Positions 34,463-42,288 of a stretch of DNA of 64,000 bases are shown here, one piece after another (the stretch's first letter is position 1; each line of letters begins with the position of its first letter). The DNA comes from Deltaproteobacteria bacterium (GTDB lineage: Bacteria > Myxococcota_A > Polyangia > Polyangiales > Ga0077539). The notes beneath the pieces are model-generated. The model was not told the origin of the DNA, ran no database searches, and worked only from the letters and a program-made list of their open reading frames with translations. Made by a program: the position numbers and the translations under genes. The stretch covers positions 264,413 to 328,412 of the forward strand of contig JAUXYJ010000055.1 in the NCBI GenBank assembly GCA_030694465.1, written 5' to 3'.

Positions 34463-35527
34463 ATGGGCGAGGGCAAACACACAACCAGGTGGCTGAGAGC
34501 GGCAGCGAGCGGGCTGGTGATGATCAGCATGAGCTGCGGTGCCAAGACGGGACTGAGTGTGCCTTGCTTGAGCGATGTAGTGCCCGCGCAACCCGAGATC
34601 ATGTTCGTGATCGACCGCTCAGGGAGCATGGGCCAAAGCAACGCTGAAGGGGAGACCTACTGGTCCTCTCTCAATCGCGCCTTTCGTTCGGTGGTGCCGA
34701 GGCTTTAGGGTGTGGGGAGAGTGGGGGTCGCGTTCTTTCCCATCAGCGAGACCGGAGACGGCGTTTGCAGAGCCAGTCCCATCGCGGCTATCCCCGCATC
34801 TCCAGACTTGCAAAGCGTCATTGGCAGTTTTCCGAATCCGCCTCCCGAGGGCGGTGGGACACCCACCTTCGAGGGCCTTCTTGCTGCCGCAACGGCCCAT
34901 CGCGACGCACGACGGACAGACCCGGCACGACGCAGGTTCGTTGTGATCATCACGGATGGCGCAGCGAGTTGTAACGACAACCATTCGCTGGATCGGTGCA
35001 CCTGTCTTTCGCCAACTTCTGCAGACAACTGCCGTAACTTCCCAGAGCGAGGTCCAAGCGTCTGCTTGGACGACGAGCGAATCGTCGGGCTCATTCGTGA
35101 GCTACGCAATGAGGGGATTGATACGTTTGTCCTAGGGCTTACCGGAGCGCAGCTTGTGCCCCGGCTCGCCCCGGTTTATCTGCAATTTCTCTCGGACATG
35201 GCTGTCGCAGGCGGGCGTGCGCTTCCAGGCCCCACGCCCTATCTCAGCGCTTCGAATCGCACCGAAGTCGAGCAAGCGCTTGCACGACCGTTGCTCGAAG
35301 CCGGGTATTGCAGGCTTCGCCGCGTCGACTCGCGCCCGTTGCAAAGCGAGTCGCTGATCTCTGAATCCGCGCTGATCCCGCGCGATCCAACGCATCGCAA
35401 CGGCTGGGACTGGGACGATGTGACAGAGCAGACGTTGCTGCTCCATGGCGCGGCGTGTGACACCGCGATCGCGCAGCAGATTCAGCGATGGGGCTTCGCG
35501 GTGCAGGGGCGCTGCGCAGCGCCGTAG
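34463..35527 (+). pseudogene. VWA-domain lipoprotein interrupted by an in-frame stop
   Basis: From ATG 34463 a leader ends ISMSCG (lipobox-like). A von Willebrand A domain follows: the MIDAS motif DRSGSM in FVIDRSGSMGQSN, then at 34706-34708 an in-frame TAG. Reading resumes in the same frame (GVGRVGVAFFPISE...) with VVIITDGAAS, the second core strand of VWA domains, and a Cys-rich region. Without the stop the product would be 354 residues. Such proteins bind ligands through a metal ion at the surface. A nonsense mutation, suppression or a sequence error are all possible. Confidence 0.8.
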
Positions 35528-35577
35528 AGAGCACACGCGACCGGGGGGTGGCACGAGCCCAGCGACTCACGGTACAC

Positions 35578-35593
35578 CCGGCGACGTCGCCGG
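35578..35593. repeat. Palindrome copy 4 (extends to 20 bp)
   Basis: The perfect palindrome reaches 20 bases here, ACCCGGCGACGTCGCCGGGT (35576-35595). It immediately precedes direct-repeat copy 1. Confidence 0.9.
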
Positions 35594-35600
35594 GTGGGCG

Positions 35601-35791
35601 CACCAAGCGCTCACGCCACGCGGTGCGCTGAATGGGGCGTGCAGCGTGCACCCGCTCGGCCTGCGCGACCGGCCGCGCTGCGGCCACCGAGTCACACCGG
35701 TCCGGTTACGCGGCAGCACAGACCCCGGGCTCTCCCTCGCCGAGTACCGCACAGAACGCGCGGTGGCCGCACGTGACCCCGCTCGGGGAGC
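35601..35791 (+). repeat. 191-bp direct repeat, copy 1 (upstream of HigBA)
   Basis: It matches 36805-36996 at all but four positions (three substitutions and one extra C). It starts with the last nine codons and stop of the antitoxin gene (TKRSRHAVR), although no antitoxin precedes it here, so it is a remnant of a duplicated toxin-antitoxin unit or a recombination junction. The surrounding 35528-35900 gap holds only this repeat, the palindrome and unrecognised sequence. Confidence 0.9.
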
Positions 35792-35900
35792 TATTTGACT
35801 GTCGCTTGTCCCCGATTCTTGCGCGTCAACTACGGTGTCTGCGCGCAACTGTCGCACAGCCGGAGCAGTGCCCTTGATCCCGTAATGGGAGCGCGCTAGA

Positions 35901-36203
35901 TTGGAGTGTGTGGATGTCAAGAACTGGGCTGTGATCGAAGCCTGCATCACGAGGCATCCGATGGCCCGAAGCCCAGCGCGGCGCTGGCTTGCAGACGTCA
36001 CCGCGGCAAGCTGGACAGGCCCCGCGGACATCAAGGCAACGTACGCAGCGGCGAGCTTCCTCGCGGGCAACCGCGTGGTGTTTAACATCAAGGCCAACGA
36101 CTACCGATTGATAGTCGTCGTTGAGTATCGCGCTCGCAGCGTGTTTGTGCGCTGGATGGGCACCCACAGCGAGTACGACAAGATTGACGCGGGTACAGTG
36201 TGA
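35901..36203 (+). CDS. higB: HigB-type mRNA interferase toxin
   Basis: The protein has 100 residues. The pattern TGPADIKATYAAASFLAGNRVVFNIKANDYRLIV then VRWMGTHSEYDKID is that of HigB (RelE superfamily) toxins that cut mRNA on the ribosome. TTG 35901 has a GGGAG at suitable spacing; GTG 35910 is an alternative. The toxin gene comes first, as usual for HigBA, and overlaps the antitoxin gene by 4 bases. The module lies between two 191-bp direct repeats and near tRNA-Arg, which suggests mobility. Confidence 0.9.
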   Translation: MECVDVKNWAVIEACITRHPMARSPARRWLADVTAASWTGPADIKATYAAASFLAGNRVVFNIKANDYRLIVVVEYRARSVFVRWMGTHSEYDKIDAGTV

Positions 36204-36835
36204 TCAGAAAAAACGCAGACGAAAGGAGAATAGATGTGCTCGGCTCACGCGCCAAAGACGTGCTCACCTTCATCAACACAGACGACGAATTTCGAGCGGC
36301 CACAGAGCGCCTGATGAGGCTCTATCGGGACGAAGACGCACCGCTTTCGGGGAGCGTCGAAGCTCAGCGCCGGGCTGCCCTCTCTGCGATCCTCGCCGAG
36401 TACGAGGCCCCGACGCGGGCGCGGGTGCTCGCGATGATGCACGAAGGTGACGACGATGACGCAGTAGACGCCATCGAGCACGCCATGGAGCGTATGGAGC
36501 TCACGCGCAAAGACCTTGAGCCCTTCATTGGCACGCGCGGACGTGTGTCCGAAGTGCTCACGCGCAAGCGGGGCCTCTCGCTCGCCATGGTCCGCAGTCT
36601 CCATGCGGGGCTACACATCCCGCTCGAGCAGCTCTTGCGTGAGCCAAAGAAGCCCGCGCGCAAACGCTCACGCGCTAAGGTCGTGCGCACCGCGCGAAAG
36701 GGCTATCGCGCCTTGGTGCGAGATCCAAAGCCCTCGCCACCGCCGAAGCCCAAGGCCCCTAGCCCTGACCCCCGCGCTCGATCGAGCGAGCCCATCGTGC
36801 CGCCCACCAAGCGTTCACGCCACGCGGTGCGCTGA
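36200..36835 (+). CDS. higA: HigA-type antitoxin with long basic tail
   Basis: The protein has 211 residues from GTG 36200, overlapping the toxin stop in GTGA. An N-terminal helical region of about 100 residues precedes the XRE-type helix-turn-helix (MELTRKDLEPFIG, GRVSEVLTRKRGLSLAMV) that would bind HigB and repress the operon. A Lys/Arg/Pro-rich tail of about 60 residues (PPPKPKAPSPDPRARSS) is longer than in typical HigA. Its last codons lie in direct-repeat copy 2. Confidence 0.88.
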   Translation: MIRKNADERRIDVLGSRAKDVLTFINTDDEFRAATERLMRLYRDEDAPLSGSVEAQRRAALSAILAEYEAPTRARVLAMMHEGDDDDAVDAIEHAMERMELTRKDLEPFIGTRGRVSEVLTRKRGLSLAMVRSLHAGLHIPLEQLLREPKKPARKRSRAKVVRTARKGYRALVRDPKPSPPPKPKAPSPDPRARSSEPIVPPTKRSRHAVR

Positions 36836-36996
36836 ATGGGGCGTGCAGCGTGCACCCGCTCGGCCTGCGCGACCGGCTGCGCTGCGGCCACCGAGTCACA
36901 CCGGTCCGGTTACGCGGCAGCACAGACCCCCGGGCTCTCCCTCGCCGAGTACCGCACAGAACGCGCGGTGGCCGCACGTGACCCCGCTCGGAGAGC
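36805..36996 (+). repeat. 191-bp direct repeat, copy 2 (downstream of HigBA)
   Basis: It contains the antitoxin 3' end and about 160 bases of non-coding sequence. Together with copy 1 it would allow deletion or amplification of the toxin-antitoxin pair by homologous recombination. The rest of the 36836-37314 gap holds tRNA-Arg and no other recognisable feature. Confidence 0.9.
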
Positions 36997-37121
36997 GCTG
37001 AGGTGTGTACGCACCGCGTACACAACGAAGGGCCTAAGGGGGCTGTTTTAGCGCATTTCGAGGGTCTGGCGTCCCGAGCCTACCAGAGCGATCTGCCTGC
37101 AAAATCCCTAGCAATTATCAG

Positions 37122-37195
37122 CGCCCCCGGCAGGAATCGGACCTGCGACCTTTGGTTTAGGAAACCACTGCTCTATCCACTGAGCTACGGGAGCG
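37122..37195 (-). tRNA. tRNA-Arg (anticodon CCT)
   Basis: 74 bases fold as a cloverleaf: acceptor CGCTCCC with GGGGGCG (one G-T pair), D-arm GCTC/GAGC, anticodon loop TTCCTAA (anticodon CCT, codon AGG), T-stem GCAGG/CCTGC. The T-loop reads TCCGATT, with C in place of the usual T at position 55, and the first anticodon-stem pair is mismatched. CCA is not encoded. Confidence 0.9.
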
Positions 37196-37314
37196 GCCGA
37201 CCGATTTGCGCAGTACGAGCACCGCTCTTACTGAGTACAAAACCGCCAAGCGGCCGCTGAAATAACGCGCACACGTCCACGTGTCCAGTGTCTCTTCTCA
37301 CGCGCCCCACCGTG

Positions 37315-37737
37315 TCAGCGCACGTTCGGGGCGAATCGATAACGCGCCACCAGCGACTCTGCGAGCAATCGTACAGCCCAAACCAGCTGCTCTTCGCCCT
37401 CTGCCCACGCTTCAAACTCCATGCCCACCCACGCGAGCTCTTGAAGCGAAGCACGCACAACGAGCCTCTTCGCGATGCGCGCGTGAAGCCACTGCCATCG
37501 CACAGGCCCACCGGCGTACGGGTCCGGTTCGCCGCAGCCACACGCGAGCGAAAACGACCCGTCTTCTTCGCCACGCCAGACAACGTCCAGCGTGCGCGGC
37601 CACGTCTCGCGCTCGGGCGGGAGCAACGCGGGCGATCCCTCCACAAGCGCCATCACGCCATGCGCAAACGCGTTGATCCTCGCGTCGTCACCGACTCGCT
37701 CGGGCCCCAACGCGTAGCGAACCGCGCTCAATCCCAC
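37315..37737 (-). CDS. Hypothetical protein coupled to the ADP-ribosylglycohydrolase fusion
   Basis: The protein has 140 residues from GTG 37737, which overlaps the end of the upstream fusion gene by 10 bases. It is Trp-rich and acidic in places (PERETWPRTLDVVWRGEEDG, WVGMEFEAWAEGEEQLVW) with no signal peptide or recognised family. The overlap implies it is translated with the fusion enzyme, so it may assist or be processed with it. Confidence 0.65.
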   Translation of the reverse strand: MGLSAVRYALGPERVGDDARINAFAHGVMALVEGSPALLPPERETWPRTLDVVWRGEEDGSFSLACGCGEPDPYAGGPVRWQWLHARIAKRLVVRASLQELAWVGMEFEAWAEGEEQLVWAVRLLAESLVARYRFAPNVR

Positions 37738-39584
37738 GCCTCTACGGTCAAGAGTGATTCGGCAAGTGCCAGCGAATCTACAGGCCAAAATGTACTCGGT
37801 CTCGGTCGCACGACGCCCTCAAGGCCCGCGATGGGTCTGCACCCAGAGAGAGACCGACGCCATTGCAACGGGACCGCTTCGCGACCATAGACCGCCCCCA
37901 AGAGCGCCCCCGTGATCGCCGCGTTGGTGTCCGTGTCGCCGCCCCGCGAGACCGTATCGATGAGCCCCTCGGCGACGTTTGCCCCGCGCGCGAGCTGATA
38001 AAACGCGTTCTGCAAAGCGATCAAGACCCAGCCCTGCTGGCGAACATACTCGCGCGGAGGCTCTCGCTGCGCACGCTCAAGCGCCTCGGTCACGGGGCTC
38101 TCAGCCATGCGTGTACGCGCCCATGTGAGCGCATAGGTCATTAACTCTGCCGCTGTTTCTCCAGTACGAATCGCACGTGCCGTCACCAGCACAAACAGCG
38201 CGTTCGCGTCCGTGCACACCTCGTGCGGGTGCGTGAGCATCGCGTCCCTTCGCGCCATCGCCTCGCGCGCTGGCTCACCCAATCGCGCGCTCACGATCGC
38301 CAAGGGTGCACACCGCATCAGCGCACCATTGGCCTGACTCGAGGGGTTGAGCGAGCCCGTAAGCGCCCCGCGCACAGTCATCCCCACGTCAAACGGCGAC
38401 GAGGTCAGCCAGTCCCGATAGGCCTCGTACGCGCGCTCAACATCGTAGCCCTGATGAGCAAGCATCATCCGCGCCAAAATCAGCGCCATCTCCGAGTCGT
38501 CCGTAGGCTGACCCGCGAGCGTATCCCAGGTCCCACCGTCGCGAAGCCATCGCACGCCACCGGGATATTCGCTCGCAATACTCGCTGCGTCGCGAAACTC
38601 AACGAGCCCCCCCAGCGCGTCGCCCGCGAGCTGGCCAAGCATGCAGCCCTGCGCGCGCGCAAGCACCCCTGGATCCACTGGCCAACGCGCGTGAGACAAC
38701 GAACGACGTCCCACGACCAGCGAGTACCTTTGGCTCAGCGCATCGGGCACCGACCGCACACGCACCGCAGACCAATCACGCAGCGCCAGGGCCCGAGCGA
38801 CCTCGAGGCTCCCCGCAAAGGCATCGAAAGCCCTGGGTTTTTGCTCGTATTTTACCTCGGTTCCCTGATCGTCTACGAGCGTCCCGCCCACCGCGCGCAA
38901 CAGCGCGTGCCCCGCCGCCACGTCCCACCACGTCACGCCCGCAAGCGAGACCGCCGCGTCCACTTCGCCCACCGCACACAGCGCCATGCGATACGCAATC
39001 GAGACCACCGCGCAAAACCTCGCCGGAGCGCACGCCCTCGCGTTGCCCTCGGACGCCCCGTCCGCATCCTGACTCACCGCCACCATGACGTCGTGACTCA
39101 GTGAATTCGCAAGCAAATTGCGCTTCACTTCGACCCCATTGCGACGCAAGCCCTGCCCCTCGCACCACGAGATACAGTCGCCGTCGTCGTCCGGCGCACA
39201 CGGCGCATACACCACGCCCAACACCGGCTCACCCGCGATCACCAGCGCGACCGATACGCTGCTGCCACGGAGGGCTCGCAAGAAAGCCGCGGTCCCGTCC
39301 TGAGGATCGACACACCAAAACACCTCCCCGAGCGGCCCCTCTTGCCCAAGCTCCTCGCCCAAATAGCCCGCTTCAGGAAGCAACGCCCTCAACCGATCTC
39401 GCAACACCAGCTCGACCTCGCGGTCCACCAACGCGTGCCCGGGACCCTCCTGGCGAGGTCCTCCGGGCCGATGGCTCTCTGCGCGAATCAGCGCGCCTGC
39501 CTCTGTCACGGCCTGCTCAACCGCACGCAAAACAACACCATCGGCAAGCCCCGCACGCACCAAAACACCCGCTGTGGTCACCAT
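37728..39584 (-). CDS. Fusion of inositol-monophosphatase-like and ADP-ribosylglycohydrolase domains
   Basis: The protein has 618 residues. N-terminal domain (about 20-290): inositol-monophosphatase superfamily, with GEEL, the metal site DPQDGTAAF and WWDVAAGHALLRAVGG; this superfamily also includes PAP phosphatases (CysQ). C-terminal domain (about 308-600): ADP-ribosylglycohydrolase, with QGCMLGQLAGDALGG, PTDDSEMAL and SRGGDTDTNAAITGALLGA, which bind two Mg ions. Both active sites look intact. The pair could dephosphorylate and then cleave an ADP-ribose derivative, or act on separate substrates. Confidence 0.88.
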   Translation of the reverse strand: MVTTAGVLVRAGLADGVVLRAVEQAVTEAGALIRAESHRPGGPRQEGPGHALVDREVELVLRDRLRALLPEAGYLGEELGQEGPLGEVFWCVDPQDGTAAFLRALRGSSVSVALVIAGEPVLGVVYAPCAPDDDGDCISWCEGQGLRRNGVEVKRNLLANSLSHDVMVAVSQDADGASEGNARACAPARFCAVVSIAYRMALCAVGEVDAAVSLAGVTWWDVAAGHALLRAVGGTLVDDQGTEVKYEQKPRAFDAFAGSLEVARALALRDWSAVRVRSVPDALSQRYSLVVGRRSLSHARWPVDPGVLARAQGCMLGQLAGDALGGLVEFRDAASIASEYPGGVRWLRDGGTWDTLAGQPTDDSEMALILARMMLAHQGYDVERAYEAYRDWLTSSPFDVGMTVRGALTGSLNPSSQANGALMRCAPLAIVSARLGEPAREAMARRDAMLTHPHEVCTDANALFVLVTARAIRTGETAAELMTYALTWARTRMAESPVTEALERAQREPPREYVRQQGWVLIALQNAFYQLARGANVAEGLIDTVSRGGDTDTNAAITGALLGAVYGREAVPLQWRRSLSGCRPIAGLEGVVRPRPSTFWPVDSLALAESLLTVEAWD

Positions 39585-39674
39585 AGATTCTCAGAGCTTC
39601 ACATGCTTAGTATCATCGTGCAACTAACATAACGCTGAGGCGCTTTGCAGGCAAACCAGGGTACGCTCTTGTGC

Positions 39675-40595
39675 GTGTTGCGACCCCGCGCGAGCTTGTT
39701 GTCCCTCTGTCTTGCGCTGCTCATGGGCTGCGATCGCGCGGCCAACGCGCAACCTCAGCGACACCCTCGCGCGACCCCCGTGGTGTCCACGGTGGCGCTC
39801 CGCGACGCGAGCAACACCCACGACGACAGAGACGCGGGCGAATCTCGCGCGCTCAGCACGCTCTCGCGTGAGCCCTGGGTCACGATCGCGCCGGGGCTCC
39901 GTGCGATGCGCGCGCGGGTAAGATTCTCAGACGAGACCGAAGCCGAGTGGGTGGTCCTGCGAGCAAATTTGGCCACCGTTCAGCTGCGGGCAGTGCGCTC
40001 TCCCGAAGAGCAATTGCAACAGGCGCTGGCCCCCAACGCGCTCGCGGCGATCGTGGCGGGCTTCTTCGATCACGACAAGCGCCCCTCGGGTGTGCTGGTC
40101 TCAGGCGCCGAGGTGCTCTCGCCCTACCGCGTTGGGGGAGGGACGGGCGTGCTCGTGATCCGCGATCAAAGCGCGCGCCTTCGAGCCTCGATCGACGAGG
40201 CCCAGAGCCCCACGCAACGCGCTGAGCTCGCAGTGCAATGTGGCCCACGATTGGTCGAGCCCGGGGGCATCATGGGGATCCGATCGGACCGCGGCGATCG
40301 CTTCGCGCGCGCAGCGGCGTGCATTCGTGACCGAGGCCAAACACTGGACTTTGTTGTCACGTGGTCCGAAGAGGCGCCCATGCGCGGGCCAGGGCTCTAT
40401 GCGTTCGCGCAGGCGCTCGCGGGGCCGTCTCCGTCAGGCGATTTGCAGGGGTGTGAAGCTGCCCTCAACCTCGACGGTGGGCCCTCGGCCGGCGCGCATG
40501 TGCGTCACAGCGCCCAGCACTCCCACGCGCCCTTGGGGCCTGTCCCGTGGGCAATTGTGCTGCAACCGCGAGTCCGCGGTAGGCTCGTACGCTAG
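39675..40595 (+). CDS. Phosphodiester-glycosidase-like lipoprotein (NAGPA/DUF2233 family)
   Basis: The protein has 306 residues from GTG 39675, giving a leader MLRPRASLLSLCLALLMGC with a good lipobox. The mature domain shows NAGPA-family features: AIVAGFFDHDKRPSG near the start and AALNLDGGPSAG near the end, where Asp and Gly form part of the active site. The family includes enzymes that remove N-acetylglucosamine from phosphodiesters and bacterial exopolysaccharide proteins. It would act outside the cytoplasmic membrane. Confidence 0.82.
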   Translation: MLRPRASLLSLCLALLMGCDRAANAQPQRHPRATPVVSTVALRDASNTHDDRDAGESRALSTLSREPWVTIAPGLRAMRARVRFSDETEAEWVVLRANLATVQLRAVRSPEEQLQQALAPNALAAIVAGFFDHDKRPSGVLVSGAEVLSPYRVGGGTGVLVIRDQSARLRASIDEAQSPTQRAELAVQCGPRLVEPGGIMGIRSDRGDRFARAAACIRDRGQTLDFVVTWSEEAPMRGPGLYAFAQALAGPSPSGDLQGCEAALNLDGGPSAGAHVRHSAQHSHAPLGPVPWAIVLQPRVRGRLVR

Positions 40596-40644
40596 TCTCT
40601 CTTCGCTTGCTTCTGAAACCACGCTTACACTTGACCGGGTGACC

Positions 40645-42288
40645 ATGACCACTATGCATCGCAATTGGACTGCAAATTTACAGCTCATTCTAATTGCGTT
40701 CGCTCTTGCCTTTCTGGGCTGCGATCCAGGGATGGTCACCCCTTTGCCCGACGGAATGCCTCCGTCCATGGACGCCTCGCGTACGGACTCGGGCCCTCGA
40801 TGCGGCCGCATTGCGCAGGCCTGCTGCAGCGGAAACGCCTGCGAATCCAACGGCGTCGTGCAGCTCGTGTGCGACCAAGGGCTGTGCCTCGGTGGTCCCG
40901 GTGCGACGTGCACGCAGCCCACGGATTGCTTCAGCACGTATGGGTGCAACAGCGGCGTGTGCTGTCTCACCGACGGTGAAGCCTGCGCTGCGCCCAACGA
41001 GTGCTGCGAAGGGACGATCTGTACGGCCGCTGGCGTGTGCGAAATCCCTAACTCGTGTGGCTCACTCGAGCAGCCCTGCTGTCGCGACAGCGTGTGCCAA
41101 GCGGGCCTCGCGTGTCGCGCCGGCTCGTGCATCACCTGCGGAGGCACCGGACAGCCCTGCTGCCCCGGAAACACCTGCACCAACGGCAACCTCTGCCAAG
41201 CTGGGCTGTGCACTGCGCCGCCCGCGTGTGGTGGCGCCAACCAGCCCTGCTGTGGCCGCGCATGTGAGCCCGGACTCGCGTGCACCCCCATGGGCGCGAG
41301 CATGGTCTGCCGCGCCTCGGTCACGTGCGGAAGCCTTGGCCAAGCGTGCTGCGACGGCACCATGTGCTCGGGGACGCTCGTGTGCACCTCGGGCATGTGC
41401 GCCATGGCGTCTGGTGCATGCGGCAGCGTCGACCAAGCGTGCTGCGCTGGCAACGTCTGCGCAGGCGTTTTGCAGTGCCAATCGGGACGCTGCACCGCGT
41501 GCCGAGCGGGCGGGACGACCTGCTCAGGGGGCGCGACCTGCTGCGGCGATTTTGTCTGTCGCCCGGCGCCGTCGACCCCTGTGTGTTGCCACGGACCGAC
41601 AGGGTCGTGCACCACGTCGTCGCAGTGCTGCGGCTACATGCTCTGCAGCATGGGCACGTGCCAATGTCGCACTGCCAACCAGGCCTGTGTGGACTCGTCC
41701 GAGTGCTGCGCCGGGACCACCTGTCAGAGCGGAACCTGTCGCGCGCCAACCGCTGCATGCCGCATGGCCGGCGACGTCGCCGGGTGCACGCTCGCGAGCG
41801 AATGTTGCGCGGGACTGCGCTGCGATCTCTCGCCCACGGCGCGAATGTGTTGCCAGTCGGTTGGCACCACCTGCACGACCTCGTCCCAGTGTTGCGGAAC
41901 CACCCAGTGCGAAGGCACCACTACGCGCGTGTGCATGTGTCGCCCCGCGGCGGCGGCCTGCAGCAGCTCGAGCGACTGCTGCGCGGGGCTCTCGTGTCAG
42001 AGCGGATTCTGTCGCAACCTCACAGCGACCTGCAAAACACGCGGCGACGCGACGTGCACAAACAACCTCGAGTGCTGCGGAGCGCTCGTGTGCAACACCG
42101 TCGTCAGCACCGCCCGGCGTGAGTGCTGCACTGGCGCAAGCGCGCCCTGCCGCGAGAGCCGTGAGTGCTGCGGCGCAATGAACTGCGTCAGCGGACGCTG
42201 CCAATGCCAGCCTCCTGCAGCCGCGTGCCGCAATGACAACGACTGTTGCGCTGGCACTTGCAACACCACGACGAACCGCTGCACATGA
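40645..42288 (+). CDS. Cysteine-rich repeat lipoprotein
   Basis: The protein has 547 residues from ATG 40645; the leader ends ALAFLGC. After a short Pro/Asp linker come about 18 imperfect repeats of CCxGxxC...CxxGxC type (for example QACCSGNACESN, GQPCCPGNTCTNG, SECCAGTTCQSGTC), similar to Dickkopf-like cysteine motifs found in myxobacterial surface proteins. All cysteines could pair in disulfides. One GDVAG unit is inserted between repeats by palindrome copy 5. Its stop overlaps the histidine kinase start, so the two are coupled. Confidence 0.85.
   Translation: MTTMHRNWTANLQLILIAFALAFLGCDPGMVTPLPDGMPPSMDASRTDSGPRCGRIAQACCSGNACESNGVVQLVCDQGLCLGGPGATCTQPTDCFSTYGCNSGVCCLTDGEACAAPNECCEGTICTAAGVCEIPNSCGSLEQPCCRDSVCQAGLACRAGSCITCGGTGQPCCPGNTCTNGNLCQAGLCTAPPACGGANQPCCGRACEPGLACTPMGASMVCRASVTCGSLGQACCDGTMCSGTLVCTSGMCAMASGACGSVDQACCAGNVCAGVLQCQSGRCTACRAGGTTCSGGATCCGDFVCRPAPSTPVCCHGPTGSCTTSSQCCGYMLCSMGTCQCRTANQACVDSSECCAGTTCQSGTCRAPTAACRMAGDVAGCTLASECCAGLRCDLSPTARMCCQSVGTTCTTSSQCCGTTQCEGTTTRVCMCRPAAAACSSSSDCCAGLSCQSGFCRNLTATCKTRGDATCTNNLECCGALVCNTVVSTARRECCTGASAPCRESRECCGAMNCVSGRCQCQPPAAACRNDNDCCAGTCNTTTNRCT
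41768..41783. repeat. 16-bp palindrome CCGGCGACGTCGCCGG, copy 5
   Basis: Perfect copy, in frame, inside the Cys-rich repeat gene (AGDVAG), followed by GTGCACGC, nearly the same flank as copy 1. Confidence 0.9.

Noticed and set aside
34706..34708. Pyrrolysine or suppressed TAG in the VWA gene
   Set aside because: Nothing else in the window suggests an expanded code; a nonsense mutation or error is more likely.
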